Source: JAWKXU01 sp020446465 | GTDB lineage: Bacteria > Pseudomonadota > Alphaproteobacteria > Sphingomonadales > Sphingomonadaceae | Reading direction: 5' to 3' | Assembly (NCBI GenBank): GCA_041396845.1 | Contig: JAWKXU010000002.1 | Coordinates: 620,001 to 684,000, forward strand | DNA: 64,000 nucleotides | Part shown: in pieces, positions 50,651-60,281 of the stretch | Layout of the letters: every line of letters begins with the position of its first letter | Numbering within the stretch: position 1 is the first letter of the stretch | Notes under the pieces: generated by a model | Databases searched by the model: none | Told to the model about the DNA's origin: nothing | The model's input: the letters and a program-made list of their open reading frames with translations, nothing else | Translations under genes and position numbers: made by a program

Positions 50651-52543
50651 TCAGCGCATTTTCACATAACGGCCCGGCGCATCTTCGATCGCCTTGTCGC
50701 CTTTTCCGCCCGGCTTGCGGCGGCCCTTGGCCGGCACGGTCTTGTCGCCATGCGCGCGCAGCCATTCGATCCAGTCCGGCCACCAGCTTCCGGCGTGTTC
50801 GCTCGCCCCGTCCACGAATTCCTGCAAGGTTTCCGCCGGCCCATCGTTCAGCCAATACTGATACTTGCCGGATCCTGGCGGATTGACCACGCCAGCGATG
50901 TGGCCGGAGCCTGCAAGAACGAAGCGAATCGGCCCGCGCAAATGCCGACGGATACGAAATACGCTTTCAGGCGGCGCGATGTGATCTTCCCGCCCCGCCT
51001 GAACATAGGCAGGCGTTTCAATTCGGGTAAGGTCGATCGGTGTTCCATCCGCCACAAGCGCATCTGGCGTGACAAGCCTATTATCCCGATAAAGGTCGCG
51101 CAGGTAATTCCTGTGCCAGCAAGCGGGCAGATTGGTCGTATCGCCATTCCAGTGCAAAAGGTCGAATGCGGGATATTCTTCCCCCAACAGGTAATGCGAC
51201 ACGACATAGGACCAGATCAGATCACGGCTGCGCAACAGGTTGAAGGTTGCAGCCATATAGCGGCCGTCGAGATACCCTTCGCCCGCAAGCTGCCCGATCG
51301 TCTGGAGCTGACTGTCATTGATGAAGAACTTGAGCTCGCCAGCCCGTTCAAAATCAACTTGCGCCGTGAAAAAGGTTGCACTGGCCACCTTGGCCGCTTC
51401 GCCCCGGCGCGCAAGAACGGCAAGCGTCGCAGCCAGCGTCGTGCCAGCAACACAATAACCGATTGTATGCACGCTATCGACGCCGAGCCGTTCACGCACA
51501 TGGTCAATCGCTTCGATCTGGGCGCGGATGTAATCATCCCAGCTGACATCGGCCATCGTCGCATCGGCAGACTTCCAGGACACCATGAACACGCTTAGCC
51601 CCTGCGCCACCGCCCAGCGCACGAAGCTCTTCTTCTCGTTCAGATCGAGAATATAATACCGGTTTATCCAGGGCGGGAAGATGACCAGCGGCACAGCCAG
51701 CACGCTGTCAGTCGTGGGCGTGTACTGGATAAGCTGGAACAGGTCGGTTTCATACACTACCTTGCCCGGTGTCGTGGCGATATTGCGCCCGACCTCGAAG
51801 GCGTTGGGGTCGGTGTGCGTCAGTTGCCCGCGCCGGATATCGGCCAGCAGATGTTCCATCCCCCGAACCAGGCTTTGCCCTTTTGTTTCAACGAGCCTGT
51901 CCATCACCAGCGGATTGGTCAGCGGGAAATTGGCCGGGCTGAGCGCATCGACCAGCGCCTGTGATGCGAAACGCAGTTGTTCTCGCTGTTCGTCATCGAC
52001 ACCTTCCACCTTATCGACCATCGCCATGATTTCATCGGACAGCATCAGATATATCTGGTGAATAACGGCGTAGAACGGTTGCGCGCTCCATTTCGGATCG
52101 GCAAAGCGCCGGTCGTGACGTGGAAGGTCAGGTGCCGCCGCTGGCTTTGCATCGCCAAGCGGGGTTCCCGCCGGATCAAGACCGAACTGGCCGAGCACGC
52201 CCTGCCACAGGCTCAGGCCATCGTTCATCAGGCGGCGTTGCGTTTCGGGGTCAGCCAGCGGCAGCGCCTGCCAGCAACGGGTGGCAAGCTCCCCCCAGCG
52301 CGCGGGGTCCGCAAAAGGCAGCGCATTGCCCTCACGCCTGGCCAGTTCGGCCTGCAATTCCACCAGCAATTCCTGCATACGCTGCGCCGCGGCCATCCAT
52401 TCGGGCCAGTCATCAGGTGCAGGCAGGTTCGCTGACTGTGCGCCCGGAACCATTATCGAGAGGAAACGGCGCGCGGCCTCATCCTGCATTTCAAGAAGCC
52501 GTGAAAACGGCGATACGTCCTCTTCCGTCTTGTCTGTCATCAA
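50651..52543 (-). CDS. phaC: Class I poly(3-hydroxyalkanoate) synthase PhaC
   Basis: Polymerises hydroxyacyl-CoA into PHA at the granule surface. The 630-residue length fits class I. The N-terminal helical domain (about 40-230) includes ALVDALSPANFPLTNPLV. The alpha/beta-hydrolase core has VPLVIFPPWINRYYILDL and the lipase-like box TIGYCVAGTTLA, whose Cys (near 371) is the nucleophile. Asp and His of the triad are expected near QAGREDHIAP and GSGHIAGVVNPP. The C-terminus has the Lys/Arg-rich tail VPAKGRRKPGGKGDKA. The phasin gene follows. Confidence 0.96.
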   Translation of the reverse strand: MMTDKTEEDVSPFSRLLEMQDEAARRFLSIMVPGAQSANLPAPDDWPEWMAAAQRMQELLVELQAELARREGNALPFADPARWGELATRCWQALPLADPETQRRLMNDGLSLWQGVLGQFGLDPAGTPLGDAKPAAAPDLPRHDRRFADPKWSAQPFYAVIHQIYLMLSDEIMAMVDKVEGVDDEQREQLRFASQALVDALSPANFPLTNPLVMDRLVETKGQSLVRGMEHLLADIRRGQLTHTDPNAFEVGRNIATTPGKVVYETDLFQLIQYTPTTDSVLAVPLVIFPPWINRYYILDLNEKKSFVRWAVAQGLSVFMVSWKSADATMADVSWDDYIRAQIEAIDHVRERLGVDSVHTIGYCVAGTTLAATLAVLARRGEAAKVASATFFTAQVDFERAGELKFFINDSQLQTIGQLAGEGYLDGRYMAATFNLLRSRDLIWSYVVSHYLLGEEYPAFDLLHWNGDTTNLPACWHRNYLRDLYRDNRLVTPDALVADGTPIDLTRIETPAYVQAGREDHIAPPESVFRIRRHLRGPIRFVLAGSGHIAGVVNPPGSGKYQYWLNDGPAETLQEFVDGASEHAGSWWPDWIEWLRAHGDKTVPAKGRRKPGGKGDKAIEDAPGRYVKMR

Positions 52544-52793
52544 TGCTCCGGTCTGGCGCGATGCGATGGAAAATCAGTATTATCCATGCCAACCTAGCAC
52601 GACGCGCTGGCTCTCGACAGGCAAAAGGTCGACAAAACACGCATAAAGCACCATTTGCCTGCAGCGCATTATGCCTTATTGCTTTATCGCAGATGCGAAT
52701 GCGCGCATCTGCACGCAAAGTCCGCTTGCGAATCGCAGGCGGCCGGTCACTGCCAGCGTGGCATGATCGTGTTTCAACTGGAATGCCTGGACA

Positions 52794-53993
52794 ATGGACG
52801 ACGAATTTTATCGGATCAAGCGCTTGCCCCCTTATGTTATCGCGGAAGTCAACGCGATGCGGGCGGCCGCGCGCCAGGCAGGACGGGACATCATCGACCT
52901 TGGCATGGGCAACCCCGATTTGCCGCCGCCCGACCATGTGATTGACAAGCTGTGCGAAGTCGCACGCAAACCCGACGCCCACGGCTATTCGCAGTCAAAG
53001 GGCATTCCCGGCCTGCGCCGTGCTCAGGCGAATTATTACGGCCGCCGTTTCGGCGTCGATCTCGACCCTGAAAGCGAAGTGGTCGTCACGCTCGGCTCAA
53101 AAGAAGGGCTGGCGACTCTGGCAACGGCCATCACTGCGCCGGGGGACTGTGTGCTGGCCCCGAACCCCAGCTACCCGATCCATACTTTCGGCTTCATCAT
53201 TGCAGGCGCGACGATCCGCTCCGTGCCGACAACGCCCGATGAAAACTATTTTCAGTCGCTGGAAAAGGCGATGGCATTCACCGTGCCGCGCCCCAGCGTG
53301 CTGATTGTCAACTATCCTTCCAACCCGACGGCGGAAGTGGTCGACCTCGCCTTTTATGAACGGCTGGTCGCATGGGCGAAGGATAACAAGGTCTGGATCC
53401 TGTCGGATCTTGCCTATTCCGAACTTTATTATGACGGAAATCCCACGCCTTCGATCCTGCAGGTGCCAGGCGCCAAGGACGTTGCGGTGGAGTTCACCTC
53501 CCTTTCCAAGACATATTCGATGGCCGGATGGCGCATGGGCTTCGCTGTCGGCAACAAAAAGCTGATCGCCGCGCTTACCCGTGTGAAGAGTTACATCGAT
53601 TATGGAGCTTTCACGCCAATTCAGGCCGCTGCCTGCGCCGCGCTCAACGGGCCGCAGGACATTGTCGAGCGTAACCGCGAACTTTATAAAAAGCGGCGCG
53701 ATGTCATGGTAGAGGCCTTCGCGCGGGCCGGGTGGGATATTCCCAGCCCCAAGGCTTCGATGTTCGCCTGGGCGCCCCTGCCGCCTGCCCTCAAAAACAT
53801 GGGCAGCCTTGAGTTTTCCAAGCAGCTCCTCACCCACGCCGAAGTCGCGGTCGCGCCGGGTGTCGGATATGGCGAAGACGGCGAAGGGTTCGTGCGCATT
53901 GCCATGGTGGAAAACGAACAACGCCTGCGCCAAGCCGCGCGCAACGTGAAGCGCTATCTTTCCAGCATGGGTGTGAATACGTCGGTCGCGTGA
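52794..53993 (+). CDS. PLP-dependent class I aminotransferase (AlaC / LL-DAP-type)
   Basis: A 399-residue fold-type I aminotransferase. It starts FYRIKRLPPYVIAEVN, then DIIDLGMGNPDLPPP, VVVTLGSKEGLA, LIVNYPSNPTAEVV, and the PLP Lys in FTSLSKTYSMAGWRMGFAVG. Relatives are annotated as AlaC alanine transaminase or LL-diaminopimelate aminotransferase. The Asn in NYPSNPTA and the distal Arg (FVRIAMV) are consistent. Start ATG 52794 is supported by the conserved N-terminus. It is followed by a winged-helix regulator. Exact substrates cannot be settled. Confidence 0.93.
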   Translation: MDDEFYRIKRLPPYVIAEVNAMRAAARQAGRDIIDLGMGNPDLPPPDHVIDKLCEVARKPDAHGYSQSKGIPGLRRAQANYYGRRFGVDLDPESEVVVTLGSKEGLATLATAITAPGDCVLAPNPSYPIHTFGFIIAGATIRSVPTTPDENYFQSLEKAMAFTVPRPSVLIVNYPSNPTAEVVDLAFYERLVAWAKDNKVWILSDLAYSELYYDGNPTPSILQVPGAKDVAVEFTSLSKTYSMAGWRMGFAVGNKKLIAALTRVKSYIDYGAFTPIQAAACAALNGPQDIVERNRELYKKRRDVMVEAFARAGWDIPSPKASMFAWAPLPPALKNMGSLEFSKQLLTHAEVAVAPGVGYGEDGEGFVRIAMVENEQRLRQAARNVKRYLSSMGVNTSVA

Positions 53994-54076
53994 GAAGCGG
54001 GCGGCGCGTTAACCATCGTATTCCGCGCAAAACGACGGTTGCAATCGTGTGAAGGAATGTGGTCCTTTGCGCGGTC

Positions 54077-54832
54077 ATGGTAGCTGCGGCCAAAAAAGAC
54101 CGATTCGACTGGTTGTCCGATAAGCCTTTCCCACCCGATAAATGGGATTTGCGCTTGCTCGGCTGGTCGCTGCGCCCATTCGACACGACACCGCCCGACC
54201 GGCCATTGGCGAACTTTCCGATCCTGTGCGATTACCGCACGGTTTCTGCTGGCAGGATCGCATCAATGAACCTGCATCGCCAGCGCGTGATTCTTCTGGG
54301 AGTGGAAGGCAGCATCGAACGCGCCGGGTTGCTGGCGGCGCGCTTTGGCGATGCCTTGCCCGGCGATGTGCAGCGCGATGAACTGGCGCAACGTGCAAAG
54401 CGCATCGCCGCGAATGCGTCTGCTCTCCCCCGTTTCCGGTATGCGGGCACGCTCCTGCTCGACATGTTCCACCGCGACGCCCGCCATAACGGACACTGGC
54501 TGGGGCTTCACCCGCGCGAGTTTGCCCTGCTGTGGTATCTTGCCGAACGCCCCGAAACGATTGTCAGCCGGCGCCGGCTGCTTGAAGATGTATGGCGGCT
54601 CAAGCATGAGCCAGGCACCAACAGCGTCGAAGTCCACATGTCACGCCTTCGCTCAAAACTCGCGACCGCAGGCATACGCGGCCTTGTTCTGACTGACCCG
54701 GCTGGCGGCTATCGCCTTGCCCCGGAACAGCAGCCCGGATCGAGCATCATGGCATGGCACGCCAGGGAACCGGAATCGCGTCTGGACGAATATGTCCTTC
54801 CCGGCCAGAACGCTGCCATGCACGGGGAGTAA
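54077..54832 (+). CDS. OmpR/PhoB-type winged-helix protein without a normal receiver
   Basis: A 251-residue protein with a C-terminal OmpR-type DNA-binding domain (about 140-225: LGLHPREFALLWYLAERPET, VSRRRLLEDVWRLKHEPGTN, SVEVHMSRLRSKL, VLTDPAGGYRL). The N-terminal region has only a loose receiver-like strand (RVILLGVEGSIERAGLLAAR) and no phospho-Asp, so it is not a standard response regulator. GTG 54059 is an alternative start. No histidine kinase is adjacent. It lies between the aminotransferase and the crotonase on the same strand. Confidence 0.82.
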   Translation: MVAAAKKDRFDWLSDKPFPPDKWDLRLLGWSLRPFDTTPPDRPLANFPILCDYRTVSAGRIASMNLHRQRVILLGVEGSIERAGLLAARFGDALPGDVQRDELAQRAKRIAANASALPRFRYAGTLLLDMFHRDARHNGHWLGLHPREFALLWYLAERPETIVSRRRLLEDVWRLKHEPGTNSVEVHMSRLRSKLATAGIRGLVLTDPAGGYRLAPEQQPGSSIMAWHAREPESRLDEYVLPGQNAAMHGE

Positions 54833-54840
54833 ATAAAGCC

Positions 54841-55653
54841 ATGACCTTGCATTTTTCATCGGGCGAACGAGTCGCTCTGGAGCTTGACGATGCAGGCGTT
54901 GCTCACGTCCGCCTCGCCCGGCCTGACAAACGCAATGCGCTGGACAGCCTGATGTTCGATCACTTGCTTGAAGCTGGCCAGGCGCTTTTTGAAACAAAGG
55001 GCCTGCGGGCCGTTACCCTGTCGGGTGAGGGCGCTGCCTTTTGTGCAGGGCTGGATCTCAGCATGTTCGACGTGCTGTCCGCGCCCGATGCGCCGCACCT
55101 TGCAGAACGCACGCATGGCAATGCCAATCGATACCAGCAGGTCGCCATGCAATGGCGCAAGTTGCCGGTCCCGGTGATCGCGGCAGTCCACGGCACATGC
55201 CTTGGCGGCGGATTACAGCTCGCCGCGGGAGCGGATATTCGCATTGTTGCGCCCGACGCGCAGCTCTCGATCAAGGAAATGCACTGGGGTCTGATTCCCG
55301 ACATGGGCGGATTTGCGCTGTTACGCGGCCTTGTGCGCGACGACATATTTCGTGAACTCGTCTTTACCGCGCGCGATTTCAGCGGTGCCGAGGCACAGGC
55401 GCTTGGCATTGCCACCCATGTCGATACCGACCCGCTGGCCCACGCAAAGTCCCTTGCGGCTGAAATTGCCGCGCTCAACCCCGACGCCATCCGCGCTGCC
55501 AAGTTGCTGGCCAATCGCATGGCGGATGCAGACACCGAAACGATCCTGCTGGGTGAAAGCCAGTTGCAGGATGGTATTCTGGGCAGCCCCAACCAGCGCG
55601 AAGCGGTCATGAGCCGGATGGAGCGGCGAGCGCCACGTTTTACCGATCATTGA
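54841..55653 (+). CDS. Crotonase (enoyl-CoA hydratase/isomerase) family protein
   Basis: A 270-residue crotonase-fold enzyme: HVRLARPDKRNALDSLMFDH, then AVTLSGEGAAFCAGLDLSMF, the oxyanion-hole segment AAVHGTCLGGGLQLAAGADI and IKEMHWGLIPDMGGFALL. The second acidic residue usual in hydratases at the Glu-x-x-Gly position is replaced by the PDMGG loop, so the precise reaction is open. ATG 54841 is preferred with GGGGAG upstream; the open frame extends to 54754. It probably shares a transcript with the regulator 8 bp upstream. Confidence 0.88.
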   Translation: MTLHFSSGERVALELDDAGVAHVRLARPDKRNALDSLMFDHLLEAGQALFETKGLRAVTLSGEGAAFCAGLDLSMFDVLSAPDAPHLAERTHGNANRYQQVAMQWRKLPVPVIAAVHGTCLGGGLQLAAGADIRIVAPDAQLSIKEMHWGLIPDMGGFALLRGLVRDDIFRELVFTARDFSGAEAQALGIATHVDTDPLAHAKSLAAEIAALNPDAIRAAKLLANRMADADTETILLGESQLQDGILGSPNQREAVMSRMERRAPRFTDH

Positions 55654-55755
55654 GGCCGCTCCCTCCCTTTCCTGCACAGATGCCGGGAAAAGCGATTGCC
55701 TTGCTCTCAACGCTCAGCTAGGTGGCGCCCCTGCACCACGCATTTGCGCGCGAGA

Positions 55756-55829
55756 GGCCCGATGGCGGAGTGGTGACGCAGCGGACTGCAAATCCGTATA
55801 CGCCGGTTCGATTCCGGCTCGGGCCTCCA
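55756..55829 (+). tRNA. tRNA-Cys (GCA anticodon)
   Basis: Acceptor GGCCCGA/TCGGGCC, D-arm, anticodon stem CGGAC.. with GCA, T-arm CCGG TTCGATT CCGG and encoded CCA. An accessory block ending with an integrase lies downstream. Confidence 0.96.
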
Positions 55830-56109
55830 ACAACATTGCGGTGCAAAGGCGTCTTCGGATATTGGCGTCCAGAGTGGCGCAAGTCCGTGCCATTCAGCGA
55901 AACCCCTTCCCCAGAATTCGTCTCTGTTGAGACGCCGATTAGCTCAAAACCATGCCCGAAACAGGCAGAGTCTCTGTGGCGATATCTGCATTGACGGAAT
56001 TGGAAAGAGCAACGTCAAAGAGACCGTTGCTATTAATGTCATTGGGTGATGGGCCGCTCGAAAACACCGGTCTCAGTGAACACGACAAAGCCATAATCTA
56101 ACACATAGG
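55830..56109. other. Intergenic, no gene seen
   Basis: About 280 bp between tRNA-Cys and the JAMM-protease remnant. A frame on the + strand passes through tRNA-Cys but is not credible. It may hold decayed island DNA. Confidence 0.45.
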
Positions 56110-56571
56110 CTAGAGCAACTCGACGGTTAGGCAACATGCCTCATCCCCCGTTTTGCGCAGACGACGCTTGATGGCAGCAGGTGTGAGATAGAAGGTGCCG
56201 AGCTCATCTTTCTCGACTTGCTGGAGCAGCACCTTGCCTCGATCACCCCAAGACTGAAGGTGAAAGGCCGTTTCTCGTCCGTCGCAGATAGGGAATATCA
56301 TCTCTGCCTTGCGCTGCCTGACGATACGGCGCCAATTGCGTACATCGATAGAAGAAGGCGAAAGAGAAAACCCAGGATGGCTATGCCATTCGCCAATCCA
56401 GTCTATCTTCCCCCCAGATTTACGCCACCGCCTAAGCGCAGCGCATCTGTGCCCCTTTGGCGAGCGATAAAAGCGCGTCGAACTCTGTCGATCCCATGCC
56501 AATGGACGGGTGATCTCAGTCACATGAAGGTATGGACCCTTGCGCACCCCAAGTACCAGCCCCCCAGCTTC
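56110..56571 (-). pseudogene. JAMM/MPN+ metalloprotease (ICE_VC0181/Cap3-like), start removed by IS21
   Basis: The remaining about 153 residues of a JAB/MPN+ isopeptidase-like protein. The motif EAGGLVLG, whose Glu is catalytic, begins directly at the IS21 junction (codon at 56571). The zinc motif H-x-H-x7-S-x2-D is complete in EWHSHPGFSLSPSSID. Only the extreme N-terminus is lost. Relatives are Cap3 of type II CBASS and the VC0181 family of integrative elements, which act beside E1/E2-like proteins. No cyclase or E1/E2 gene remains here. With no native start codon it may be silent, though GTG 56547 could initiate a product lacking the catalytic Glu. Confidence 0.8.
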
Positions 56572-56636
56572 TGTTGATTTCCGCTGAGATTTGACCCGGG
56601 ATTTTCATCGAGAAGTGACCCGGGTTGCGGGGGTAT

Positions 56637-57455
56637 TTATTGCCCGCTGATTTCGGCTTTGGTCAAGAGTTGCGTTGTCTCCTTTTTCGGTTTGCCGTTT
56701 GCGGCGGAAGCCTTGAAGCGGAAGCTGTCGTTTCCGGTTTCGAGGATGTGGCAATGGTGGGTTAGCCGGTCGAGCAGGGCCGTGGTCATCTTGGCATCGC
56801 CGAACACGCTGGCCCATTCGGAGAAGCTGAGGTTGGTGGTGATGACGACGCTGGTGCGCTCGTAAAGCTTGCTGAGCAGATGGAACAGCAAGGCTCCGCC
56901 TGACGGGCTGAACGGCAGATATCCCAGCTCATCGAGGATCACGAGATCGAGACGCAGCAGGCGTTCGGCGAGTTGCCCTGCCTTGTTCAGCACCTTTTCC
57001 TGTTCCAGCGCGTTGACCAGATCGACGGTCGAGAAGAAGCGCACCTTCTTGCGGTGGTGCTCGACAGCCTGCACGCCCAGCGCCGTGGCGACATGGGTCT
57101 TGCCCGTGCCGGGCCCGCCGATCAGGACGACGTTGTGTGCGTCATCGATAAACTCACCGCGATGAAGCTGGCGGATCATGGCCTCGTTCGCTTCGCTGGA
57201 GGCAAAATCGAAGGTGGCCAGATCCTTGTAGGCCGGGAACCTTGCTGCCTTCATCTGGTAGGCGATCGAGCGGACCTCGCGTTCGGCCACCTCGGCCTTG
57301 AGCAGCCCAGAGAGGATCGGCACCGCCGCGCTGAACGCGGGCGCGCCCTGTTCGATGAGATCGCCGGCGGCCTGGGCCATGCCGTACATCTTCAGGCCGC
57401 GCAGCATTACCACCACGGCAGCGCTGGCCGGATCATGACGCCCAAGACTACTCAT
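56637..57455 (-). CDS. istB: IS21 helper ATPase IstB
   Basis: A 272-residue AAA+ ATPase with Walker A GGPGTGKTH near 107-115, Walker B-like LVILDELGYLPFSPSG near 171, and a C-terminal region rich in Lys and Ala. It aids target choice and strand transfer by IstA. ATG overlaps the istA stop by 4 bp. It provides the reference for the frameshifted copy A. Confidence 0.96.
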   Translation of the reverse strand: MSSLGRHDPASAAVVVMLRGLKMYGMAQAAGDLIEQGAPAFSAAVPILSGLLKAEVAEREVRSIAYQMKAARFPAYKDLATFDFASSEANEAMIRQLHRGEFIDDAHNVVLIGGPGTGKTHVATALGVQAVEHHRKKVRFFSTVDLVNALEQEKVLNKAGQLAERLLRLDLVILDELGYLPFSPSGGALLFHLLSKLYERTSVVITTNLSFSEWASVFGDAKMTTALLDRLTHHCHILETGNDSFRFKASAANGKPKKETTQLLTKAEISGQ

Positions 57456-58972
57456 GCGCGCACCTCCTTGCCGCGCAAGGCATCGTAGCGGGCGACATTG
57501 GCTTTGGGTTCACGGCGCAGCGTCAGCGCCTGCGGGGCATCGATCCTCGGTGGGTTCCCGTCCTTGCCATCGATCAGCCTGTGCAGCACGTTCAGGATAT
57601 GGGTCTTGGTGGGAACACCTGCTTCCAACGCCAGCTCGACAGCACACAGCACTGCCCGCTCATCGTGGTGCAGAACCAGCGAGAGGATATCGACCATCTC
57701 CCTGTCGCCGCCGGGGTGCCTGAGAAGATGCGTCTGCAGCTGCCGGAACGCTTCAGGCATCTCGGTAAAGGGGGCGCCATTGCGCAGGGCTCCGGGCTTG
57801 CGCTGGATCACTGCCAGATAGTGCCGCCAGTCATAAACCGTCTGCCCCCGCAGGTGATGCGCCCGGGTGATAATGCGCTGATGTTCGCACAGGACCCGGC
57901 CTTCGGCGGCAACGACGATCCGGTCAGGGTATATCCGCAGACTTACGGGCCGGTTGGCGAAGGAGGCTGGCACGCTGTAACGGTGGCGCTCGAAGTGAAC
58001 CAGACAGGTCGGCGATACCCGCTTGGTATGCTCGACAAAGCCATCGAAGGGGCGCCCCATCTCCATCAGGCTGGCGAGCTCGGCGGCATGCACATCGGCG
58101 ACCGTGCCAGGCAATGTGCCGTGCTGGACCTGGCTCCATTGCTCGATGCAGCGTTCCTCCAGCCACGCATTGAGCGCTTCCAGATCGGGAAAGGCCGGCA
58201 TCTTCTGCCACAGGCGCCGCCGGGCATCCTGGACGTTCTTCTCGACCTGGCCTTTCTCCCACCCGGAAGCCGGGTTGCAGAACTCGGGTTCGAACAGATA
58301 GTGGCTGGCCATGGCGGCAAAGCGGGCGTTGACCTGCCGGACTTTACCTGCGCCGATCCGGTCAACGGCGGTCTTCATGTTATCAAAGATCCCCCGCCGG
58401 GGCACGCCGCCCAGCACCCGGAATGCCTGTGTCAGCGCATCGAACAGCATCTCGTGGGTCTGCAGCGGATAGGCTCTGACGATGAACGCCTTGCTGTGCG
58501 ACAACTTGGTATGCGCGGCCTGCAGCTTTACCCGTTCGCCGGCAACAACCGCCCAGTCTTCGCTCCAGTCGAACTGGAACGCTTCGCCCGGCGCAAATAC
58601 CAGCGGCACAAAGGTCCCGCGCCCGCTGGTCTGCTGCTCGTACTGTAACTGCGCTTTCCACTTGCGTGCGAACGCCGCCACGCGCCCGTAGGATCCGTCA
58701 AAACCCAGCTCCACCAGATCGGCATGCATCTGCTTCACCGTGCGGCGTTGCTTGCGTGACTTGCCAGCCTCGATCCGCAGCCAGCCTGACAGCTTATCGG
58801 CATACGGGTCCAGCTTGCTCGGTCGATCGGGAACCTTGAACACTGGTTCCACCTCGCCGCTGCGCAGATATTTGCGGATCGTGTTACGCGACAGTCCTGT
58901 GCGCCGCCCTATCTCCCGGATCGGCAGCTTGTCGCGAAAACGCCAGCGCCGGATCACACTCAGTAAATCCAT
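57452..58972 (-). CDS. istA: IS21 transposase IstA
   Basis: A 506-residue DDE transposase. The N-terminal helix-turn-helix REIGRRTGLSRNTIRKYL lies near 15-32. The DDE core has Asp in FQFDWSEDW, Asp in GIFDNMKTAV and Glu in GQVEKNVQDARRRLW, followed by a beta-barrel-like C-terminal domain. ATG 58972 is preferred to the frame start at 59038, which extends into the terminal repeat region. Confidence 0.95.
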   Translation of the reverse strand: MDLLSVIRRWRFRDKLPIREIGRRTGLSRNTIRKYLRSGEVEPVFKVPDRPSKLDPYADKLSGWLRIEAGKSRKQRRTVKQMHADLVELGFDGSYGRVAAFARKWKAQLQYEQQTSGRGTFVPLVFAPGEAFQFDWSEDWAVVAGERVKLQAAHTKLSHSKAFIVRAYPLQTHEMLFDALTQAFRVLGGVPRRGIFDNMKTAVDRIGAGKVRQVNARFAAMASHYLFEPEFCNPASGWEKGQVEKNVQDARRRLWQKMPAFPDLEALNAWLEERCIEQWSQVQHGTLPGTVADVHAAELASLMEMGRPFDGFVEHTKRVSPTCLVHFERHRYSVPASFANRPVSLRIYPDRIVVAAEGRVLCEHQRIITRAHHLRGQTVYDWRHYLAVIQRKPGALRNGAPFTEMPEAFRQLQTHLLRHPGGDREMVDILSLVLHHDERAVLCAVELALEAGVPTKTHILNVLHRLIDGKDGNPPRIDAPQALTLRREPKANVARYDALRGKEVRA

Positions 58973-59078
58973 CTCGATCACTCCATGTCGCCTCCAATCC
59001 AAAGATCGGAAGCCGTTCAAACATGGGTCAAATCTCAATGAAAATTATCTCCCCTCCCGGGTCAAATCTCACCGGAAA

Positions 59079-60281
59079 TCAACAATGAGCGGTCCTGCCT
59101 GTCTGCTGGGCTGCCATCAGCGTCGTCCCTGAGCCCGCGAACGGGTCAAGAACGATGTCACCCCGGCGCGAACAATCACGCAAGGCATCGGCAACAAGAG
59201 CGACGGGTTTAACGGTGGGGTGCATGGCCAGCTCGTCCTTGCGCGTTGCCGACATACTGCTGATACCGGGATAATCCCAGACGTTGGTGCGATAGCGGCC
59301 CGTCTCGCCAAGGCCGAAACTGTTCACGTGGGGCGCATCGCCATATTTGAACACGAATATCAGTTCATGTTTGGAGCGATAGAATGTCCCCATACCGGCA
59401 TTGGTCTTGTTCCAGACCACAAGGTTCTTGAGCTGAAGCCCACACTCATCACCGGCTTCCAGGAGCTCGCGCATATGGCGCCAGTCCATGCAGACATAAA
59501 TGATGGCACCGATGCGGGCATGGCGAACCATATTGCCAAGGGCCCGCCCCAGGAATGCCGTGAATTGCGACGCGCTCATTTCTCCCGCGCCCATCGCGAA
59601 CTCACGATGACGCACACGGCCCAGACCGCAAACATGCCCATCGATCGGCACATTGTAGGGTGGATCGGTAAAGATGATGTCGGCCCGAGCATCACCCATG
59701 ATGACATCATAATGCTCCGGTTCGCGGGCGTCGCCGCAGAGCAGGCGATGGCGCCCCAACTGCCAAACGTCACCAGGGCGCGTAATGGCCTCCTTTGCCA
59801 TCGGCGGAATCTGGTCGGAGTTTTGTTCCTTGACATCGGGAGCGGAGTCTCTTGCCGCATCCAGCGTGAAATCCACTTCCGCCAGACTGAACCCGGTCAG
59901 TTCGACGTCAAACTCAAGATCGATCAGTTCCTGCAATTCGAGCGCGAGCAGTTCCTGATCCCATCCCGCATTGAGCGCGAGCTTGTTGTCGGCCAGAGCA
60001 TAGGCCTTGCGTTCCTTAGATGAGAGGTCGCCGATACAAAGCGCTGGCACTTCATTCAGACCAAGTAGCTGCGCTGCTGCCACGCGGCCATGCCCCGCGA
60101 GGATTTGATCGTCCTCATCGACAAGCACGGGATTGGTAAAACCGAACCGCGTAATGGAGTCGGCGATCTGGCGAAGTTGCTTGCGTGAATGGGTACGCGC
60201 GTTGCGTGCTGCAGGTTTGAGCGCCCCTGGTGGACGCATCATGATCTGTCGAGGCACTCTCACTTTTGCCGGATGTTCCAT
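59079..60281 (-). pseudogene. ParB-domain DNA methyltransferase, C-terminus truncated by IS21
   Basis: A fused protein. A ParB/sulfiredoxin-like nuclease domain (about 20-100, with ILAGHGRVAAAQLLG) is followed by a DNA amino-methyltransferase with catalytic DPPYN at 206-210 and SAM-binding DPFAGSGTTLMAAQ at the end. The native sequence stops at GRTAH and reads a Cys and stop from the IS21 end (junction 59085), so the usual last 15-40 residues (of the type IELDPLYVDV) are missing. A strong AAGGAGG ribosome site precedes ATG 60281. Such proteins occur in phages and mobile islands. The target sequence is unknown and activity is uncertain. Confidence 0.88.

Larger units (their letters stand above)
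56572..59084 (-). mobile_element. IS21-family insertion sequence, copy B (intact)
   Basis: A 2513 bp element with terminal repeats TGTTGATTTCCG / CGGAAATCAACA, intact istA and istB, in opposite orientation to copy A. No target duplication is seen (gcttc left, atgag right). It interrupts the JAMM gene on one side and the ParB-methyltransferase gene on the other. Confidence 0.96.
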
